In this document: positions 59,867 through 64,000 of the stretch, in pieces
Layout: the number at the start of each line of letters is the position of its first letter
How positions within the stretch are numbered: the stretch's first letter is position 1
Source: Lepeophtheirus salmonis
Lineage: Eukaryota > Arthropoda > Copepoda > Siphonostomatoida > Caligidae
Reading direction: 5' to 3'
Assembly (NCBI RefSeq): GCF_016086655.4
Contig: NC_052137.2
Span: 22,793,041-22,857,040 of the forward strand
DNA: 64,000 nucleotides
The notes under the pieces: model-generated
Told to the model about the DNA's origin: nothing
The model's database searches: none
The model's input: the letters and a program-made list of their open reading frames with translations, nothing else
Made by a program: the position numbers and the translations under genes

Positions 59867-62048
59867 ATATACATATGTTGTAATATAGGGTCATTGACAA
59901 ATAAAATAATTACAAACTTGGTACAATAACTAAGCTTCTCTTATATTCTTAATATTTGACACGCCTTTATCAAGAAATAAATAAGTATTACTGTTTAAAA
60001 TTAATAATAATGAAACATCAATAGTATCAGTTTATTATACTCCTGATAAGTCAAAAATAAATGAAGGCAAATATTATTTTCTTTGCAGTTATTCACGACA
60101 TACTTAAAGTATGTTTATCAAAGAGAACCTCATTAATTAAACGACGACTCTTCCATTCTTTATCATTGTTTATTCATATGCAAAATCATACTCACATAGG
60201 TAAAGCAGACTCCTTTGAAACTTCCCTGCAGGTGAAAGATCCCTATTTCTACTAACATTATATATAGGTAATATCCACATAGATGTTCGACGCTTTTTCA
60301 TCTTATGTCTCAGTCCATTCTAAATTTATATGTACAATAATGTTGGAGTCAAATAGTACTTAGACTATAAACAACTCGACTTTACTTAAGTCAACAATTT
60401 TATGAAAACAAGTGTAAAATAGTGCAGAGATATAATATTTTTTTTTTGTTACAAATTTGATCAGATTTATTTAATAAATATTTATACTACGAAGACATTT
60501 TTAGTAATTTTGCATACAAAATTGATAAACATTTTCTTAACCTGTGTGAAAAAAGTTTTATTTCTAAAGTTGTGATATGAAACAGAAAAAAATACAAAAA
60601 TTAGGAAAAATTTAATAATCCACGTATAGAACACATTCTTTTTTTACATTTTCAGAAAGAAAAGATCGACATTTTCTTACGTTATTCTTTTTTTTTGTTC
60701 TATAGGGCAGCTGCAGAATGAAACACTTTTTGAATGTTTTTTATAGATTAGAATAATGTTTATCATAGTTAATAAATGCAAAATAATGATTAATGCTGAA
60801 TTTTAATATTTACTGTCGGAATAAATACCTGATGTCTACTTTCATACTTTGAACTTGATGTGCTACAGAAGGATGTCATGAAGTTTAGCATAGGTTATTT
60901 TCTTTCCCTATCACAACTTTTCCGAACTAGCAGTAATCAAAAATCCAAAAAAGTTGAATAACAAACCACCCTAATGTAAAATGGTATTTTTTATGAGGAC
61001 CATCGCAATTGATGCAGTGTGAAAAGATGAATAAAAGTCGGATAAAGCTACTCTATGAAGGTTTTTTTTTTTTTTAAATATATAAATATAAACTGTCCTC
61101 CTCTTATTTTCTTTTTAAAAGGAAAGTCACTTTTTCTTTAATGCCAAGAAAATTTTCTCTAATTCTTTAAAAAGATGAAAAAAATAATGATAATATTTTT
61201 TTTCTCTCTCAAAAAAATAATATAATAATAGAACAATATAAAAAACCTAAGCATATGCCCCTATGCCAAAATTCTTTACAATTACAACAAACCTTTAATT
61301 TCTGAGAGTTATCATTACAAGTAAGTACTTCCCATGGAAAACTACAAACGTATCAGTTATGTACCTAGCTTTTTTACTAACGTGATAATTCATATTCTCA
61401 TCAGTCTACATGCATATGTAAGAAGCAGTAAACCTTTTATAGGTAAACATATATTTAAGTGTACAAAGAAGACATCTTATTATCATATAATTGGCACAAA
61501 AATAATCTACAAACTTCTCCTTTACAACTCATTGATTCTTTTTTTCAACTTTTTTGAACATTGTTAAACGAAGGAAATTAATTTAATTAAACACGTTTTT
61601 ATATTGAATTGATTAAGCAAAAGTTACTTGATTTTGATATCATATATATATATATAACCATTGGCTGTAACGTTCCAGGCTTCACACATAGATGGTACTA
61701 TTTAAAAAAAATAACCTCATTTTCTGTTCATACGAACCTTTAAAACACATCTGTCAACATTTCATGACAGTTTGTTCTATAGTTTGTGAGTTATTCTGCC
61801 GTGTGTGACGCTACTTTTGTTATTTCCAAAACAATATATTAAAAACAATTTCGTGTTTTAGTTTTTTACACTGCTTCTTGATGTTAAAAAATACGATTGA
61901 AACTAAGTATTGGGTTTAAAAGTGTTATGGGAACTCCGTTCCATAAAGCAAATAATAATTAATAATAACTTAAAAAAGGGCAATGTTTTCCCGTGTTTTC
62001 TTTGTTATACCCTGTACACATTTCCATCCAGATGATATATATATATAG
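59867..62048. other. Intergenic, no gene supported
   Basis: About 2.2 kb. From 61660 to 62015 there is mariner-like non-coding text (ACATAGATGGTACTATTTAA ... TTTCATGACAG ... ACCCTGTACA) that could be an element end, but no coding part is present. A (TA)n run lies at about 61644. Confidence 0.4.
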
Positions 62049-62279
62049 GGTTGTGAAGATCCTTACTTGTGACGGAAGACTACATTCCCATCCAGTGTTA
62101 GTCTTGGTGTAGTCCAGCTCAGTTCTAGGTATACTTTATAAAGTTCTGTCCTTGATGACGTTAGTCAACTTTAGTTCTTTTTTTTAAATCAGGTCTAGTA
62201 TTGACATTTTGAAGGGCTAATAGAACCGGTTCTAAGACTGACTGAATTGGACTGACTAAACAAGGACTGGCACATCACT
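62049..62279. mobile_element. A-family MITE, copy 5
   Basis: The left end GGGTTGTGAAGATCCTTACT and the right end read in reverse, AGTGATGTGCCAGTCCTTGT. The interior has TTGATGACGTTAGTCAACTT and AATAGAACCGGTTCTAAGAC. Both sides are (TA)n, consistent with insertion at a TA-rich site. Confidence 0.7.
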
Positions 62280-63520
62280 ATATATAAATGCTATGAAATC
62301 ATATTCACAGTCAATTGAGAAATATTAATATTGACCTGCAATCATAAGGTGTATATAGGACGTAGCCATGTTATAGAGATATAAAAGTCCATCTAATTAA
62401 CCTTGCACAAATAAAAAATAGATCCTTCTATGTACAATCAAATGTCGTAATTATATGTATTTTAATGCATAGGGCATAAGTATATAAATTGCGTGTCTTT
62501 GAAATAAGTAAAGTTATTACAATATATGTATTGCGTAGTGATATTCATTAAATTTGAGAGATATTTATGTTGATTTCAAAACAATTTAATCTGCATTTTT
62601 TCTCTCTTTTATTTGAAAAGGGAGTAAATGGGTATTGCAGGTATTGTGGATATTTTTTGGATTTAAAATACTCACCACCCTCTTGATGTTTTGAAACTTC
62701 AACACCGATCATATTCAGTTTGTTTTTTCAACATGAATTGAAATCCCAAACATACAAAGTTCCACGTAGAGATGATGTATTTTAGCAAAGCGGTAAGGTA
62801 AGGTCATCATGTATCTATATATGATTTTGCAATGGCGGATCATTGCTTAAAACAATGATTAACAAATATTATAAATAGTCCATGTATTTATTACAAAAAA
62901 TGTATGTATGGTTATTCTACCTATACTACTTATGACCTATCAATAAAAGAACAACCTCAAAGAACATTCTTAAACAAATATGTATCTACCTGGTTAGCAA
63001 AGATTACAAGAGGTCACGTAGAAATATTATATAAACACAAACAGATACATCCAAAAGTTCTTAAAATAAACCGAAAGAGTTATTTGACCTTGAAATAAAA
63101 ACAAGGGACTCCATCGATGGGCAAAATATAGAAGAAACAAAAAGCATAATAAATTGAATTTGTTTGAGGGAGTTAAAATACGAAAATCCTTGACAGAAAA
63201 TAATTACAGATATTTTCGTAACATAGATTTATGTTGTAGGTTATGCTATGTAAAAAAAAAAAAGTGTTGCTCCGTCTTTGAGCGTTTGTTTGCCTGACCT
63301 TGAAGTATGGAGTATGTTTCAAGGAAATGGAATTTTTTTTATTAGCTATTAATACTACTACTGCACGCTCAAACACACACACACAGTGGGTGGGGATGAT
63401 GTTGTTTTATTGTTATTTTGGTTGAGGGTTTCTTTGTCAACCTTTGTCTAGACAATTATACATATGATATATGTACTCGCATGTATGAATAATGAATATG
63501 GACCAAGGGAGGGGGTGGAT
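62280..63520. other. Intergenic, no gene supported
   Basis: About 1.2 kb of AT-rich DNA with a (CA)n run near 63373. Frames at 62904-63098 and 63173-63382 look like noise. Confidence 0.45.
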
Positions 63521-63523
63521 GTA

Positions 63524-64000
63524 CCGGGTGCGTAATTGAAAACTAGACATTTCGGATCTGAAATTTATATAAGTTTAATTTTGGAAACTAGGGGAGCTAA
63601 ATTAACTAAACTTTGTGTAGATTTTGGTTCGTGTGTTGCCATTTCTAATCCTCAATATAATCTCCATCGACTTTGATCATGGCCTCGATACGCCAACCGG
63701 CAGTTCTGAGCAGGTGATGATAATGTAATTAGGATCATGGAGTTCCAATGTTCATCCAAAGAATCCTTGCAACCTTCGAGATTCAGTATCCTTATTTGAT
63801 ATGCAGCCGTAATGAAAAGTCGAGAGGGTTCAGTGGCCTTCTTGATGTTGTAAATAGTCTGCCTGCCGGCTTGCCTTAGATAAGTTTTGGATCTTTGTTG
63901 CTGTGTGTTCCACACGAAGTAGATCAGGAATTTTGATCCTTTTGTCTCTTTGTGAGGACATTTTTCGATTGATTGTATTAATTTTTTTGTAGGAAAGGGT
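63524..64000 (-). mobile_element. Tc1-like element relic, internally deleted, runs off the window
   Basis: The minus strand from 63961 reads MSSQRDKRIKIPDLLRVEHT, ATKIQNLSKASRQ, then (frameshift) TIYNIKKATEPSRLF: the first helix-turn-helix of a Tc1-like transposase. It then passes directly to CKDSLDEHWNSM and, across frames, DPNYII and IKVDGDYIE-like ends, i.e. the C-terminus. The catalytic middle is missing. The left boundary may be TACCGGGTGCG at 63522. The other end lies beyond 64000. Confidence 0.65.

Noticed and set aside
5037..62048. (TA)n and homopolymer tracts as regulatory signals
   Set aside because: Common throughout this AT-rich sequence. No feature ties any one of them to a function.
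1..64000. CRISPR arrays, tRNA or rRNA genes, bacterial operons
   Set aside because: None seen. Spliced genes and DNA transposons indicate animal nuclear DNA. No cloverleaf or rRNA core was recognised by eye, though a tRNA could be missed.

Overview
This is a 64 kb, AT-rich, gene-sparse stretch of animal nuclear DNA: spliced genes with GT-AG introns, no operons, and dense small DNA transposons. The protein types (a Dve/SATB-type homeobox protein, a pickpocket-type DEG/ENaC channel, a sushi-domain membrane protein) and the abundance of Tc1/mariner relics fit an arthropod. I lean to a parasitic copepod such as a sea louse, but that species-level guess is inference.

Layout. 1-3416: upstream DNA with a mariner relic. 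3417-43279 (+): a defective proventriculus (dve)-like transcription factor gene. It has an N-terminal exon, three exons carrying the CMP/ULD oligomerisation domain, and a cluster of exons at 40.9-43.3 kb carrying two K50 homeodomains. Its first intron is about 28.8 kb. Inside that intron, on the opposite strand, lies a complete five-exon DEG/ENaC sodium channel gene (32130 down to 17004) whose exon phases all join to give a 651-residue protein. 43280-45385: transposon-rich intergenic DNA. 45386-46497 (-): the last exon of a sushi-domain single-pass membrane protein; its upstream exons were not found in the window. 46498-64000: no intact gene seen, only transposon relics, MITEs, and a tandem pair of ribosomal protein eL28 pseudogenes (55836-56625).

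Repeats. Tc1/mariner-type relics lie at about 0.9, 4.0-5.0, 8.7, 21.2, 25.2, 37.0, 48.1, 49.4, 53.1 and 63.6 kb. Several keep the N-terminal helix-turn-helix and the C-terminal or end sequences but lack the catalytic middle. One (3995-5031) carries a hAT-type MITE with an 8-bp target duplication. At least three further short inverted-repeat families occur: an 'A' family ending in AGTGTTGTGTCGG (five copies), a 'B' family with arms AGAACTTTTCATATTATAAT (two copies) and a 'C' family ending in CAGGGGCGTCCGCAGG (six copies).

How the genes relate: dve and the channel gene are interleaved, so their transcription units overlap antisense over 15 kb. The channel's start codon is only 357 bp from dve exon 2. 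I could not resolve one piece of dve, between the exon starting at 33356 and the exon at 40900.
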